From the NCBI RefSeq assembly GCF_013284055.1, contig NZ_CP054143.1, positions 744,001 through 808,000 on the forward strand: 64,000 nucleotides of DNA, written 5' to 3'. Origin of the DNA: Deefgea piscis (lineage in GTDB: Bacteria; Pseudomonadota; Gammaproteobacteria; Burkholderiales; Chitinibacteraceae). The translations under genes and the position numbers were made by a program. The notes below the pieces were generated by a model. That model did no database searches, was not told the DNA's origin, and worked only from the letters and a program-made list of their open reading frames with translations. Below are positions 47,774-57,502 of this stretch, in pieces. The stretch's first letter is position 1. Each line of letters opens with the position of its first letter.

Positions 47774-49117
47774 TTACATACCAGGCATCATCCCTTTTAA
47801 GCCACGCATCATTTTCATCATGCCGCCGCCGGAGAACTGCTTCATCATTTTTTGTGTTTGCTCGAACTGCTTAAGCAAACGATTCACTTCCTGTACGGTT
47901 ACGCCAGATCCGGCGGCAATTCGGCGTTTACGACTGGCTTTTAATAGCTCAGGCTTACGACGCTCAAGCGGCGTCATCGAATTAATAATCCCTTCAATTC
48001 GTGCCACTGATTTATCGTTCACTTGGCTATCGGCCATCGCCGCCATATTGCCTGGCAATTTATCCATCAAGGCCGACATTCCACCCATTTTTTTCATTTG
48101 CTGAATTTGGGTTTTAAAGTCTTCCAGATCAAATCCTTTACCGGATTTGACCTTTTTCATCATTTTGAGTGCTTCGGCCTCATCGACTGAATTTTTAACG
48201 TCTTCAATCAGTGAGAGCACATCCCCCATACCGAGCACGCGGCTGGCCATCCGATCTGGGTGGAATGGCTCAAGGCCGGTGAGTTTCTCTCCGGTACCTA
48301 AGAATTTAATTGGCTTGCCTGTCACGTGCCGTACTGAAAGTGCAGCACCACCGCGCGAATCGCCGTCCATTTTGGTCAGAACAATACCGGTCAATGGCAA
48401 GGTTTGATTAAAAGCTTGCGCAACATTCACCGCATCTTGACCTTGCATTGCGTCAACGACAAACAGTGTTTCAACCGGATTCACCGCCGCATGCAGGGCT
48501 TTGATTTCAGCCATCATCGCTTCGTCAATCGCTAAACGCCCCGCCGTATCGACGATTAATACATCATAAAAATGACGTTTCGCATGATCAATCGCCGCCA
48601 AGGCGATATCTACCGGCTTTTGACTTACATCAGAAGGGAACCAATCTACTGCTAATTGACCAGCCAGCGTTTTAAGCTGCTCAATCGCCGCAGGTCGATA
48701 GACGTCAGTCGACACCAACAAGACTTTCTTCTTCTGTGTTTCTTTGAGTAACTTGGCTAACTTACCCGATGTCGTCGTTTTACCGGCACCTTGCAAACCG
48801 GCCATCAAAATAACGGCAGGAGGTACTGCAGCCAAATTAAGCGCATCATTTTGTGCGCCCATTAATTTGGTCAGTTCTTCGTAAACAACACCAATCAAGG
48901 CCTGCCCTGGCGTTAAGCTACCAACAACCTCTTGGCCTTCTGCACGAACTTTGACGTCAGCGATAAATTGCTTCACCGCCGGCAGCGCCACGTCGGCTTC
49001 GAGCAGCGCCATGCGAACTTCGCGCAGCGCATCCTTCATATTGTCTTCAGTCAAGCGGGCGTTACCGCGCAGCGTTTTAACTACACCACCCAAGCGGCCG
49101 GACAGATTCTCAAACAT
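47774..49117 (-). CDS. ffh: Signal recognition particle protein Ffh
   Basis: GTPase that targets membrane proteins with 4.5S RNA. N domain, then the G domain with GLQGAGKTTTSGKLAKLL, DTAGRLAIDEAMM and LTKMDGDSRGGAAL, and a methionine-rich M domain ending KMMRGLKGMMPGM. 447 residues. Divergent from the CcsA-like gene. Confidence 0.97.
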   Translation of the reverse strand: MFENLSGRLGGVVKTLRGNARLTEDNMKDALREVRMALLEADVALPAVKQFIADVKVRAEGQEVVGSLTPGQALIGVVYEELTKLMGAQNDALNLAAVPPAVILMAGLQGAGKTTTSGKLAKLLKETQKKKVLLVSTDVYRPAAIEQLKTLAGQLAVDWFPSDVSQKPVDIALAAIDHAKRHFYDVLIVDTAGRLAIDEAMMAEIKALHAAVNPVETLFVVDAMQGQDAVNVAQAFNQTLPLTGIVLTKMDGDSRGGAALSVRHVTGKPIKFLGTGEKLTGLEPFHPDRMASRVLGMGDVLSLIEDVKNSVDEAEALKMMKKVKSGKGFDLEDFKTQIQQMKKMGGMSALMDKLPGNMAAMADSQVNDKSVARIEGIINSMTPLERRKPELLKASRKRRIAAGSGVTVQEVNRLLKQFEQTQKMMKQFSGGGMMKMMRGLKGMMPGM

Positions 49118-49200
49118 GCGTTACACCTTTAATGCGGTTGATGCCGATTCGGCACCGACTCTGTTAGACTAAACAATTAACTATTTTACCCTGATTTGAC

Positions 49201-50010
49201 GTGCTCACCCTGCTTACCCTATTGACCTTTACTATTTACCTGATCCTCGGCTGGCATTTTTGCCAAATCCGGCTGACAGGGCAAGCGGCTGCACGCCATT
49301 TTCCTGAAACAATCTTATTGCTAACGGGACTTTGCATCCACGGCACGGTGATCTTGCTGCCATTTATTAGCAACCAGCAATTACATTTTGGCGCCGCCGA
49401 ATCTTTATCGCTTACCGCTTGGCTGAGCCTGCTGATTTATATTGTCGGTCGGCAATATTGGCAACTCGATGGCCTAGAACCGCCGTTATTTGCATTTATC
49501 AGCTGCTTTATCCTGCTATCGATGCTACTTCCGGCTGGGCATTTGATTACTTATGCACAAAGTACACTATCTCGTAGCCATTTTTTACTGTCGATGCTGG
49601 CTCAAGGTTTGATCGTCAACGCAGCAGCCATCGCCATTCTAATGCGTTTTTCCGACCGCAATCTGCATGGCAACAATAGAAAAATACTAGTGCGCACCTT
49701 GCCGCCCTTACTGACGCTAGAACAATTACTATTTAGCTGCGTCACACTAGGATTTATTTTATTGAGCGCGGCCCTCATTACGGGTGTTTATTTTTCGGCA
49801 CAAAATAGTGGTTTATTGCTGACACTCTCACATAAAACTATTTTTGCTTTTATGTCTTGGGGCATTTTTGGTGCGCTGTTAGTCGGCCGAGTATTATATG
49901 GCTGGCGTGGACGTTTCGCCGCCAACTGGGCCTTGGCTGGCTTTATCTTATTATTTCTTGGCTATATTGGCACACGTATAGTCTTGGAAGTCTTTATTCA
50001 ACAGGGCTAA
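49201..50010 (+). CDS. CcsA/YpjD-like cytochrome c assembly membrane protein
   Basis: 269-residue inner-membrane protein with eight or so hydrophobic segments. Conserved histidines lie in LCIHGTVILLP and LLPAGH; LSHKTIFAFMSWGIFGALLVGR near the C-terminus matches the CcsA/YpjD pattern. In Neisseria-like bacteria this gene lies beside ffh. The role is in haem handling or cytochrome c assembly by family; the E. coli homologue is not essential. The start is GTG at 49201. Confidence 0.85.
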   Translation: MLTLLTLLTFTIYLILGWHFCQIRLTGQAAARHFPETILLLTGLCIHGTVILLPFISNQQLHFGAAESLSLTAWLSLLIYIVGRQYWQLDGLEPPLFAFISCFILLSMLLPAGHLITYAQSTLSRSHFLLSMLAQGLIVNAAAIAILMRFSDRNLHGNNRKILVRTLPPLLTLEQLLFSCVTLGFILLSAALITGVYFSAQNSGLLLTLSHKTIFAFMSWGIFGALLVGRVLYGWRGRFAANWALAGFILLFLGYIGTRIVLEVFIQQG

Positions 50011-50296
50011 GCATATATACCCCAAGTTAAAGATGGCGCCCCTCTTGCGAGATGACAACTTAGCTTTCGGCGTAAAGAATATACACCGACTCTTTGCTGA
50101 CTCAGCAATGAAATATCCGCAACTAAAACACAACAAAACTTGAGATTAGACACCCCATTCAAGGCAATGCGAACATCAGCACGTCGTCAATCTATAGACA
50201 TCTGCTAGACTAGAGTTGTGATTTGAAGAAAAAACAAGATTTCCAGCGAATCTCTAATTACAAAATGACTAACGGCTTTGGAGAAACTCAGCGCTT

Positions 50297-52000
50297 ATGA
50301 CTGCCCCCCTTATTTCTGGGCTCGCACGGCTTTTGGTGCAGCACGGCCGTTTAATCGAAGCTGATGCCGAAATGCTGCAGACAACCGCAGCCACAAATAA
50401 AACCTCGTTCATCGAGCAGTTAATTCAAAGCAAAAAAATGTCGGCGCGAGATATTGCCGATTTTTCATCAAAGACCTTCGGTTACCCCCTTCTCGATCTT
50501 GATCGGATTGATCCTAGCTACATTCCACAAGGCGTACTCGATAGCAAGGCCATGCAGGCGCAGCGTCTTGTTCCGCTCTACAAGCGGGGCACTAAATTAT
50601 TTGTTGGTATCTCTGATATTACCAATATGGCGGCAGTGGAAAACGTACGTTTTCAAACCAATGCCCAAGTCGAACCCATCATTGTCGAAGACCCCAAGCT
50701 CGCGGTTTTACTTAATAAACTGCTAGAGGCCAGTGGTGCCAACCTCAAAGATATGGTGATTGATGAGGCCGATTTGGAAATGGCTGGCGGCGACGATGCG
50801 CCAGTTCAAGATACCGCGGCCAATCTTGAAATCGATGACGCGCCTGTTGTTAAGTACCTACAAAAAATCTTGATGGATGCCATTAACCAAGGCGCATCGG
50901 ATATCCACTTTGAACCTTACGAAAAATTTTTCCGCGTTCGTTATCGTGTCGATGGCGTTTTGCGTGAAGTTGCGACGCCGCCACTGGCGATTAAAGAGAA
51001 AATTTCCTCCCGTATCAAAGTCATTTCCAAACTCGATATTTCAGAAAAACGCGTCCCACAAGATGGTCGGATGAAACTCGTTTTATCCAAAAGCCGCGCC
51101 ATTGATTTCCGGGTTTCAACTTTGCCCACCATGCATGGCGAAAAAATCGTTATGCGGATTTTAGATCCATCGTCAGCGACGCTAGGCATTGATGCTCTTG
51201 GCTACGACCCAGATCAAAAAGCGACCATTCTCGAGGCCATTCATCGCCCCTATGGCATGGTCTTGGTAACCGGCCCAACTGGCTCAGGTAAAACCGTATC
51301 GCTGTATACCTGTTTAAATTTACTCAACAAGCCGGATATCAATATTTCTACAGCGGAAGATCCTTGCGAGATTAACTTGCCTGGCATTAACCAAGTTAAC
51401 GTGAATGATAAAGCCGGTTTAACATTTTCTGCCGCACTGAAAGCCTTCTTGCGGCAAGATCCTGACATCATCATGGTCGGTGAGATTCGTGATTTAGAGA
51501 CTGCGGATATTGCGATTAAAGCCGCCCAAACTGGGCATATGGTTTTTTCTACTCTGCATACCAATGATGCACCAACCACGTTAACGCGGATGTTAAATAT
51601 GGGTATTCAACCCTTTAACATCGCCTCTTCGGTAATCTTGATTACCGCGCAACGTTTGGCGCGTCGACTGTGTAGCTGCAAGCAGCCAGTTGATATACCC
51701 ACCGAGGCCCTACTTAATGCTGGTTTTGATCAAAGTGATCTTGATGGAACATGGCATAGTTACGGCCCTAATGGCTGTGAAATATGCAAAGACAGCGGCT
51801 ATAAGGGCCGAGTTGGCATTTATCAAGTGATGCCCATTACTGACGAACTCAATCGCATTATTATGACCAACGGCAATGCCATTGATATTGCCGACCAAGC
51901 ACGCCGTGAAGGGGTTCTCTCTTTACGTGAAGCGGGCTTAAGAAAAGTAAAACAAGGTCTCACTTCTTTAGAAGAAATTATGGCCGTTACCAACGAATAA
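50297..52000 (+). CDS. pilB: Type IV pilus extension ATPase PilB
   Basis: 567-residue cytosolic hexameric motor for pilus extension. The N-terminal MshEN-like region (about 5-150) includes RLLVQHGRLIEADAEML, which in relatives binds c-di-GMP. Walker A GPTGSGKT is at 326-333, with the Asp box after it, Walker B IIMVGEIRD and His box TGHMVFSTLHTND. A tetracysteine zinc site is present (CSCKQP...CEIC). GGAG lies about 13 bases before the ATG. First gene of pilB-pilC-pilD-coaE-zapD-yacG. The 286-base upstream gap holds no gene. Confidence 0.96.
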   Translation: MTAPLISGLARLLVQHGRLIEADAEMLQTTAATNKTSFIEQLIQSKKMSARDIADFSSKTFGYPLLDLDRIDPSYIPQGVLDSKAMQAQRLVPLYKRGTKLFVGISDITNMAAVENVRFQTNAQVEPIIVEDPKLAVLLNKLLEASGANLKDMVIDEADLEMAGGDDAPVQDTAANLEIDDAPVVKYLQKILMDAINQGASDIHFEPYEKFFRVRYRVDGVLREVATPPLAIKEKISSRIKVISKLDISEKRVPQDGRMKLVLSKSRAIDFRVSTLPTMHGEKIVMRILDPSSATLGIDALGYDPDQKATILEAIHRPYGMVLVTGPTGSGKTVSLYTCLNLLNKPDINISTAEDPCEINLPGINQVNVNDKAGLTFSAALKAFLRQDPDIIMVGEIRDLETADIAIKAAQTGHMVFSTLHTNDAPTTLTRMLNMGIQPFNIASSVILITAQRLARRLCSCKQPVDIPTEALLNAGFDQSDLDGTWHSYGPNGCEICKDSGYKGRVGIYQVMPITDELNRIIMTNGNAIDIADQARREGVLSLREAGLRKVKQGLTSLEEIMAVTNE

Positions 52001-52013
52001 CAAGGGGGCCCGC

Positions 52014-53237
52014 ATGGCAGTCCAAAAAAAAACAATAGCGGTCAAAGAATTTAATTATCACTGGAAAGGCAAAGATCGCACCGGCAAGGCAGTTAGCGGT
52101 GAAATGCGTGCCAGCGGCGAAGCCGTTGTCAAAACCACTTTACGTCGCCAAGGCATCAATATTGCTTCGGTTAAAAAAGTTCGTGTTCCTGCGGGCCGGA
52201 AAATCACTGAACTTGATATTGCGATGTTTACGCGGCAATTGGCGACCATGCTCAAATCTGGCGTTCCACTACTCACCGCGTTTGATATCGTCGCCAAAGG
52301 CCATGGAAACCCTTCAGTCACCAAGTTATTACTTGATATCAAAACAGATATCGAGACGGGCTCTTCACTCACACAAGCGTTTCGTAAGCATCCGCTGCAA
52401 TTTGATGCACTGTATTGCAATTTAGTGCAAGCCGGTGAGCAGGCTGGTATTTTGGATGCATTACTCGCTCGACTTGCGACTTACAAAGAAAAAATCCTTG
52501 GCGTTAAGAAAAAAATCAAATCAGCGATGTTTTATCCTACCGCTGTGATTGTTGCAGCATTTGTGATTACCGCAGTCATTATGATTTTTGTTATTCCAGC
52601 ATTTAAAGATTTATTCTCAAGTTTTGGTGCCGACTTACCAGCCCCGACATTGATGGTAATGGCAATGTCTGATTTTTTTGTTTCGTACTGGTTCCTCATC
52701 TTTGGCGGTATCTTTGGTGGCTTCTGGCTATTTATGAACGCTTGGCGCCGTTCAGAAGCGATGCAAATTTTTATGGATCGATTGATTCTTAAGCTGCCAA
52801 TTTTTGGCGAAATCGTCAAAAATGCCACCATTGCCCGCTGGACTCGAACCCTAGCCACCATGTTTGCCGCTGGGGTACCACTGGTTGAATCTCTTGAATC
52901 CGTTGGCGGAGCAGCAGGCAACTATATCTACAAAATTGCAACGAAAAAAATTCAGTCTGAAGTGAGCACCGGCACTAGTTTGACGGTTGCAATGCAAAAT
53001 GCGAATGTGTTTCCCAATATGGTGATGCAAATGACCTCGATTGGCGAAGAATCAGGCTCGCTCGATGCCATGCTCAGCAAAGTCGCAGATTATTACGAGG
53101 AAGAAGTCGACAATGCTGTTGAAGCATTATCCAGCTTAATGGAGCCGATCATTATGGTGGTGCTCGGTACTTTGATCGGTGGCTTAGTGGTGGCAATGTA
53201 TCTGCCTATTTTCAAAATGGGTGCGGCTGTTGGTTAA
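52014..53237 (+). CDS. pilC: Type IV pilus inner-membrane platform protein PilC
   Basis: 407 residues; two GspF-type domains with membrane helices and FTRQLATMLKSGVPLLTAF and WTRTLATMFAAGVPLVESL, the tandem-duplicated family motif. Forms the platform that PilB turns. It begins 13 bases after pilB. Confidence 0.96.
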   Translation: MAVQKKTIAVKEFNYHWKGKDRTGKAVSGEMRASGEAVVKTTLRRQGINIASVKKVRVPAGRKITELDIAMFTRQLATMLKSGVPLLTAFDIVAKGHGNPSVTKLLLDIKTDIETGSSLTQAFRKHPLQFDALYCNLVQAGEQAGILDALLARLATYKEKILGVKKKIKSAMFYPTAVIVAAFVITAVIMIFVIPAFKDLFSSFGADLPAPTLMVMAMSDFFVSYWFLIFGGIFGGFWLFMNAWRRSEAMQIFMDRLILKLPIFGEIVKNATIARWTRTLATMFAAGVPLVESLESVGGAAGNYIYKIATKKIQSEVSTGTSLTVAMQNANVFPNMVMQMTSIGEESGSLDAMLSKVADYYEEEVDNAVEALSSLMEPIIMVVLGTLIGGLVVAMYLPIFKMGAAVG

Positions 53238-53241
53238 TTTT

Positions 53242-54093
53242 ATGAATTCTTCAATTGAAATTTCTATGTTTATTTTTGCTATTGCTGTATTAGGTTTATT
53301 AGTCGGTAGTTTTTTAAATGTCGTCATTCATCGCCTACCGCTGATGATGGAAAGAGAGTTTAAACAAGAATGTGCTGTACTTCTCGACGAACCCACACCA
53401 ACACCCGCAGCTAAATATAATTTAGTCGTTCCGCGTTCAGCTTGTCCTCAATGTGGGCATCAAATAACTGCACTCGAGAACATTCCAATTCTGAGTTGGC
53501 TACTGCTACGTGGGCAATGTGCTCATTGCAAAAACAAAATCAGTGCACGCTACCCACTCGTAGAATTAATGACTGCTTTGATATCAGGCGGGCTGGCTTG
53601 GCACTTTGGCTATAGCGCTCCGCTGATTGGCGCTCTAATTCTGGCATGGTTTTTAATCACATTAATCATGATTGATGCCGATACTTACCTACTGCCCGAT
53701 AGTTTGACATTGCCATTGATTTGGATTGGATTAATTTTCAATAGCTTTAATGTCTTTACCTCACTAGAAAGTGCGGTATATGGCGCAATCGCAGGGTATA
53801 TGTCTCTTTGGCTCGTATACTGGGCATTTAAGTTAATCACCGGCAAAGAGGGTATGGGCTACGGCGATTTTAAATTACTTGCCGCGCTGGGTGCTTGGTT
53901 TGGCTGGAGCATGATCCCAATGATTATTCTATTATCTTCGTTTGCTGGAGCAGCAACCGGCATTGTGATGGTTTTAGGTCAAAACCGAGGATGGAATAAG
54001 CCCATGCCATTTGGACCTTATCTCGGCGTTGCCGGCTTACTGGCTTTAATTTGGGGCAAAGATCTATCGCTCATGTTGTATGGAATGGCATAA
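53242..54093 (+). CDS. pilD: Prepilin peptidase/methyltransferase PilD
   Basis: About 283-residue membrane enzyme that cleaves and N-methylates type IV prepilins. Two CxxC pairs (CPQCGH and CAHCKN) form the zinc site; aspartyl protease residues lie in IDADTYLLPD and GYGDFKLL. The ATG at 53242 follows the pilC stop by two bases; an in-frame GTG at 53221 would overlap pilC. It is joined to coaE without a gap. Confidence 0.95.
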   Translation: MNSSIEISMFIFAIAVLGLLVGSFLNVVIHRLPLMMEREFKQECAVLLDEPTPTPAAKYNLVVPRSACPQCGHQITALENIPILSWLLLRGQCAHCKNKISARYPLVELMTALISGGLAWHFGYSAPLIGALILAWFLITLIMIDADTYLLPDSLTLPLIWIGLIFNSFNVFTSLESAVYGAIAGYMSLWLVYWAFKLITGKEGMGYGDFKLLAALGAWFGWSMIPMIILLSSFAGAATGIVMVLGQNRGWNKPMPFGPYLGVAGLLALIWGKDLSLMLYGMA

Positions 54094-54708
54094 GTGCACG
54101 TTGTTGGCATAACAGGCGGTATTGGCAGTGGCAAAAGTAGCTTCTGCCATGCATTTGTACGCTTAGGCATAACCGTCATTGATACTGACCAACTTGCCCA
54201 TCAGCTAACGCAAGCCTCTTCAGCAGCGATGCCTGCTATTGTGGCGGAATTTGGAAAATCTGCGATACAAGCTGATGGTGCACTTAATCGGACTTGGATG
54301 CGGCAACATATTTTTTCCAACCCGAGCGGCAAACAAACCTTAGAAAAAATACTCCATCCTCTCATTTATAAAATGGCCGCAGAGTTAATTAAAAATGAGC
54401 CACCCGAACAAGCATATTGCATCCTGGCGGTTCCTTTATTATTTGAAACTCAATTATTTCTTCGCCTGATTGACTATTCTATTGCCATCGATTGTGAAGA
54501 ACATTTACAGATTGAACGCGTTAAATCTAGAAGTCACTTATCTGAAACTGAAATCAGACAAATCATGGCCACTCAAATGAGCCGTGAGCAGCGAAACCAA
54601 TATGCCGATGAAGTTCTGCGCAATGATGGAACACTGCAGGATATCGATGCAAAAGTGTCGCAGACACATGATTTTTTGCTGCAAAAGTTTAAATTAATCA
54701 AACAATAG
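54094..54708 (+). CDS. coaE: Dephospho-CoA kinase
   Basis: Last step of coenzyme A synthesis. The P-loop GGIGSGKSS (residues 8-16) and DTDQLAH and LHPLIYKM motifs are present; 204 residues. The start is GTG directly after the pilD stop. The pilD-coaE pairing is common in gamma- and betaproteobacteria. Confidence 0.96.
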   Translation: MHVVGITGGIGSGKSSFCHAFVRLGITVIDTDQLAHQLTQASSAAMPAIVAEFGKSAIQADGALNRTWMRQHIFSNPSGKQTLEKILHPLIYKMAAELIKNEPPEQAYCILAVPLLFETQLFLRLIDYSIAIDCEEHLQIERVKSRSHLSETEIRQIMATQMSREQRNQYADEVLRNDGTLQDIDAKVSQTHDFLLQKFKLIKQ

Positions 54709-54765
54709 GTTTTCAAATTGTAGTGTATGCTGCAAAATTGCGAATCTTTACCGGACCTATGCATT

Positions 54766-55524
54766 GTGATCAGTTACGAATTTCCGATCAATGAGAGAAT
54801 ACGAACCCTTCTTCGGCTCGAAGATCTCTATGTCCGCACCGAAGAGTTCGCTTCGCGCGAGCAACCGACTGATCATCACATGGCTCTACTTGGTATTTTC
54901 GAAATTATGGAAGTGGCTAGTCGAGCGGATTTAAAGTCTGATTTACTGCAAGAATTAGAACGGCAGCGCCAAACACTACTCGCATTGCGCAATAATCCTC
55001 ATATTTCTGAAGATGCTTTAGATCGAGTATTATTGGATATCGAATCTACCCATGCTCGCCTTTTGAATATGACCGGTAAATTAGGGCAATATCTGCGTGA
55101 AAACGAATGGCTAATGGCAATTAAGCAGCGCAGCTCTATTCCTGGTGGCGTTTGTGAGTTTGATTTACCTTCTTATCACTATTGGCGCACCCAAGCAGCA
55201 GAACGCAGGAAAAATGATTTAGCACGTTGGCTAAATCCATTAATGCCAATTAAGCAGGGCTTAGATATTGTACTAAAATTGCTGCGCGACTCTGCCAAAT
55301 CAAGCCACTTTGTTGCGAAGTCAGGTTCATTTCAGCAAATGTCGGGCGGGAAAACCGTTCAGCTACTCAAAGTGAGTTTAAATAACGACTTACCAGCCAT
55401 ACCTGAGCTTTCAGCCAATCGCTATGCGATTAATATTAGATTCGTAGTGCCAAGTACCAGCGGTGAAAGAGCTAAAGTCATTGATAGTGATGTATCGTTT
55501 ACTCTGGCATATTGTAATTTATGA
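54766..55524 (+). CDS. zapD: Cell division protein ZapD
   Basis: About 252 residues; binds FtsZ and bundles its filaments. It begins with the family phrase ISYEFPINERIRTLLRLEDL. I place the start at the GTG at 54766 by comparison with the family; the upstream ATG at 54727 would add 13 unfamiliar residues. The stop overlaps yacG by four bases. Confidence 0.9.
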   Translation: MISYEFPINERIRTLLRLEDLYVRTEEFASREQPTDHHMALLGIFEIMEVASRADLKSDLLQELERQRQTLLALRNNPHISEDALDRVLLDIESTHARLLNMTGKLGQYLRENEWLMAIKQRSSIPGGVCEFDLPSYHYWRTQAAERRKNDLARWLNPLMPIKQGLDIVLKLLRDSAKSSHFVAKSGSFQQMSGGKTVQLLKVSLNNDLPAIPELSANRYAINIRFVVPSTSGERAKVIDSDVSFTLAYCNL

Positions 55525-55712
55525 AAAAAATAATTAAATGCCCTTCCTGTGGGCTGAGTACGCCTTATTCTACTGATAATCCCTTTCGCCCTTTTTGTTC
55601 TGAACGCTGCAAGCTCGTTGATTTAGGCGCATGGGCAACTGAAACGTATCGGGTTCCGGATGAATCCACCCCTCCCGACTTTGAAGTTGATTTATTTAAA
55701 AATTCTGACTAG
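55521..55712 (+). CDS. yacG: DNA gyrase inhibitor YacG
   Basis: 63-residue zinc protein. Ligands C7, C10, C26 and C30 (CPSC...CSERC) and LVDLGAWA match the family. It is the last gene of the pil operon. In E. coli YacG binds GyrB. Confidence 0.95.
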   Translation: MKKIIKCPSCGLSTPYSTDNPFRPFCSERCKLVDLGAWATETYRVPDESTPPDFEVDLFKNSD

Positions 55713-55770
55713 ATCGTAATCACAAATTCATCCATTTATCACAGCGGTGTAATATGAGGCTAGTAATTTA

Positions 55771-55791
55771 AACTCTCCATTTAGGAGAGTT
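55771..55791 (+). promoter_or_regulatory. Hairpin over the olsB ribosome binding site
   Basis: Perfect 8-bp stem AACTCTCC/GGAGAGTT with a five-base loop ATTTA. The 3' arm is the Shine-Dalgarno sequence of olsB, whose ATG is at 55795. It would block translation when folded. Upstream, TAATAT (55751-55756) could be a -10 element. Confidence 0.75.
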
Positions 55792-55794
55792 AAT

Positions 55795-56553
55795 ATGCAC
55801 CTCGAAAATAGATTTTCTAGTCATGACAAACAAAATAGAAAATTAACCGTTTCCATCGCCAATAATCAAGATACGATCAAAGCGGCTCAAGTACTGCGCT
55901 ATAAAGTATTCGTTGAGGAAATGGGCGCACAACTGCCAAATAATTCAAGTGGACTCGATCGCGATCTATTTGATGATTATTGCGATCACCTTATTGCCCA
56001 CGATGAAAACACCGGTGAAGTTGTCGGCACTTACCGCATACTCCCCCCTCACCAAGCAAGAAAAGTAGGCAGTTACTACTCAGACACCGAGTTTGATTTA
56101 ACACGACTTCAACATATCCGACCACAACTCGTGGAATTAGGCCGCAGTTGCGTCCACCCAAAATATAGAAATGGTGCCACCATTACATTGCTATGGGCTG
56201 GACTAGCAAAATACATGGCAGAAAACCAATACCAATATATGATTGGCTGTGCCAGTGTATCCCTCATTGACAATGGGCATACTGCGATTAATTTGTATCA
56301 ACAAATCGCCAAAAAATCACTAGCCCCTATAGAGTGGCGTGTTTTTCCAAGAATGCCACTGCCAACACCGCAACAACATCATTACAATCATGTAGAAGTA
56401 CCGGCACTTATAAAAGGCTATCTAAGAGCAGGTGCAATGATTTGTGGAGAGCCTGCTTGGGATCCAACATTTAATACAGCTGACTTTTTAATGTTGCTAC
56501 CTACAAAACAACTCAGCGAACGATATGCACAACATTTTTCCATACGAAAATAA
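55795..56553 (+). CDS. olsB: Ornithine lipid N-acyltransferase OlsB
   Basis: 252-residue GNAT-like enzyme that puts a 3-hydroxy fatty acid from ACP on ornithine, first step of ornithine lipid synthesis at the membrane. LRYKVFVEEMGAQ at the start, VELGRSCVHPKYRNG in the centre and KGYLRAGAMICGEPAWD at the end are family hallmarks. GGAGAG precedes the ATG. olsA, the second acyltransferase gene, is not in this window. Ornithine lipids often rise under phosphate limitation; no PhoB box was recognised. Confidence 0.88.
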   Translation: MHLENRFSSHDKQNRKLTVSIANNQDTIKAAQVLRYKVFVEEMGAQLPNNSSGLDRDLFDDYCDHLIAHDENTGEVVGTYRILPPHQARKVGSYYSDTEFDLTRLQHIRPQLVELGRSCVHPKYRNGATITLLWAGLAKYMAENQYQYMIGCASVSLIDNGHTAINLYQQIAKKSLAPIEWRVFPRMPLPTPQQHHYNHVEVPALIKGYLRAGAMICGEPAWDPTFNTADFLMLLPTKQLSERYAQHFSIRK

Positions 56554-56571
56554 GGAAGCAGCCATAACACA

Positions 56572-56623
56572 GGTGAAGATAGAAAATATGAGGTCGAGAC
56601 TTGAATTCGACTTTTGCTTCACC
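56572..56623. terminator. Nested inverted repeat between olsB and apaH
   Basis: Outer arms GGTGAAG/CTTCACC (56572-56578, 56617-56623) and inner arms GTCGA/TCGAC (about 56593-56612). It sits in the convergent gap and probably ends transcripts, but no strong T tract follows. Confidence 0.45.
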
Positions 56624-56729
56624 CCAATAAAAGAACGCAAATATAAATTTAAAACTTAATCAAAAAGAGATTGGCAATCATGCTCAGCTGGCACTTGATA
56701 TAAACGGCCATCATCTAAGCATAACGCTG

Positions 56730-57470
56730 TTAGTTGCCCCCCCAAATGCAACCCGTATCCAAGCAAGCAAATTGTTGATTAACCATTAAGCCAAGGGTAG
56801 ACCAATGTCCAAACACGATTCGTTTTGAAATATCAGACTGAACCATATACCACGGCGTTAACTGACTAGGGGTGTCTACAATTTCCCCTTTATATTTAAA
56901 TTCTAAAGCTAAGCGATCCAGCATACGCATTCTTGTAAATGAGTTAATGCCAAATCGAAATTCAGAATCTGCTGTAAAAGCAGCATCCCATGTCGTGGGT
57001 GTATTCCCATACATGATCTGTAGCCAATTATGGTAACCATCCGATGATAAATTTTTGCTGCAATTCTCAGCAATACGCAATGAGTCAACTATAGAAATGG
57101 TGGGATTTATTCCAGCATGACATATAAAACAATCTGGCAAGTCAATTATCAATGGTTGTGTTCTTAACCAGTGAAGCAAATCATCCACATCGGGTGCATT
57201 TAATATTGCATCAAGTGTATCGAGCTCTTTTACTTTTGACACCCCTGCCCAGCAAGCTAATAAATGTAGGTCATGATTGCCAAGAACAATTTCTATAGCC
57301 GGCGAGTGTGATTTAACTAATCGCAAAACTTCCAATGACTGAGGTCCGCGATTGACCAGGTCACCAACAAGATATACTTTGTCAGAACTTGGATTAAACT
57401 GGATAAGAGAGAGCAAGGAACAGAACTCAGAATAGCACCCTTGTATATCACCAATAGCATAGCGTGCCAT
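56730..57470 (-). CDS. apaH: Diadenosine tetraphosphatase ApaH, apparently frameshifted at its C-terminus
   Basis: Hydrolyses Ap4A symmetrically to two ADP; also able to remove Np4 caps from RNA. Metal motifs GDIQGCY, GDLVNRGP, LGNHD and FGHWS are intact. The open frame stops after DTGCIWGGN, 246 residues, about 26 short of the family. In the +1-shifted frame downstream the sequence continues QLTALCLDDGRLYQVP and ends at 56656, exactly as expected for ApaH. The break is in a run of seven G (56737-56743); eight G would restore it. The catalytic core is complete, so the short form may still work. Confidence 0.9.
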   Translation of the reverse strand: MARYAIGDIQGCYSEFCSLLSLIQFNPSSDKVYLVGDLVNRGPQSLEVLRLVKSHSPAIEIVLGNHDLHLLACWAGVSKVKELDTLDAILNAPDVDDLLHWLRTQPLIIDLPDCFICHAGINPTISIVDSLRIAENCSKNLSSDGYHNWLQIMYGNTPTTWDAAFTADSEFRFGINSFTRMRMLDRLALEFKYKGEIVDTPSQLTPWYMVQSDISKRIVFGHWSTLGLMVNQQFACLDTGCIWGGN

Positions 57471-57502
57471 ATAAAACTGCCTTTAAAATGAACAAGGTAA
57501 TG

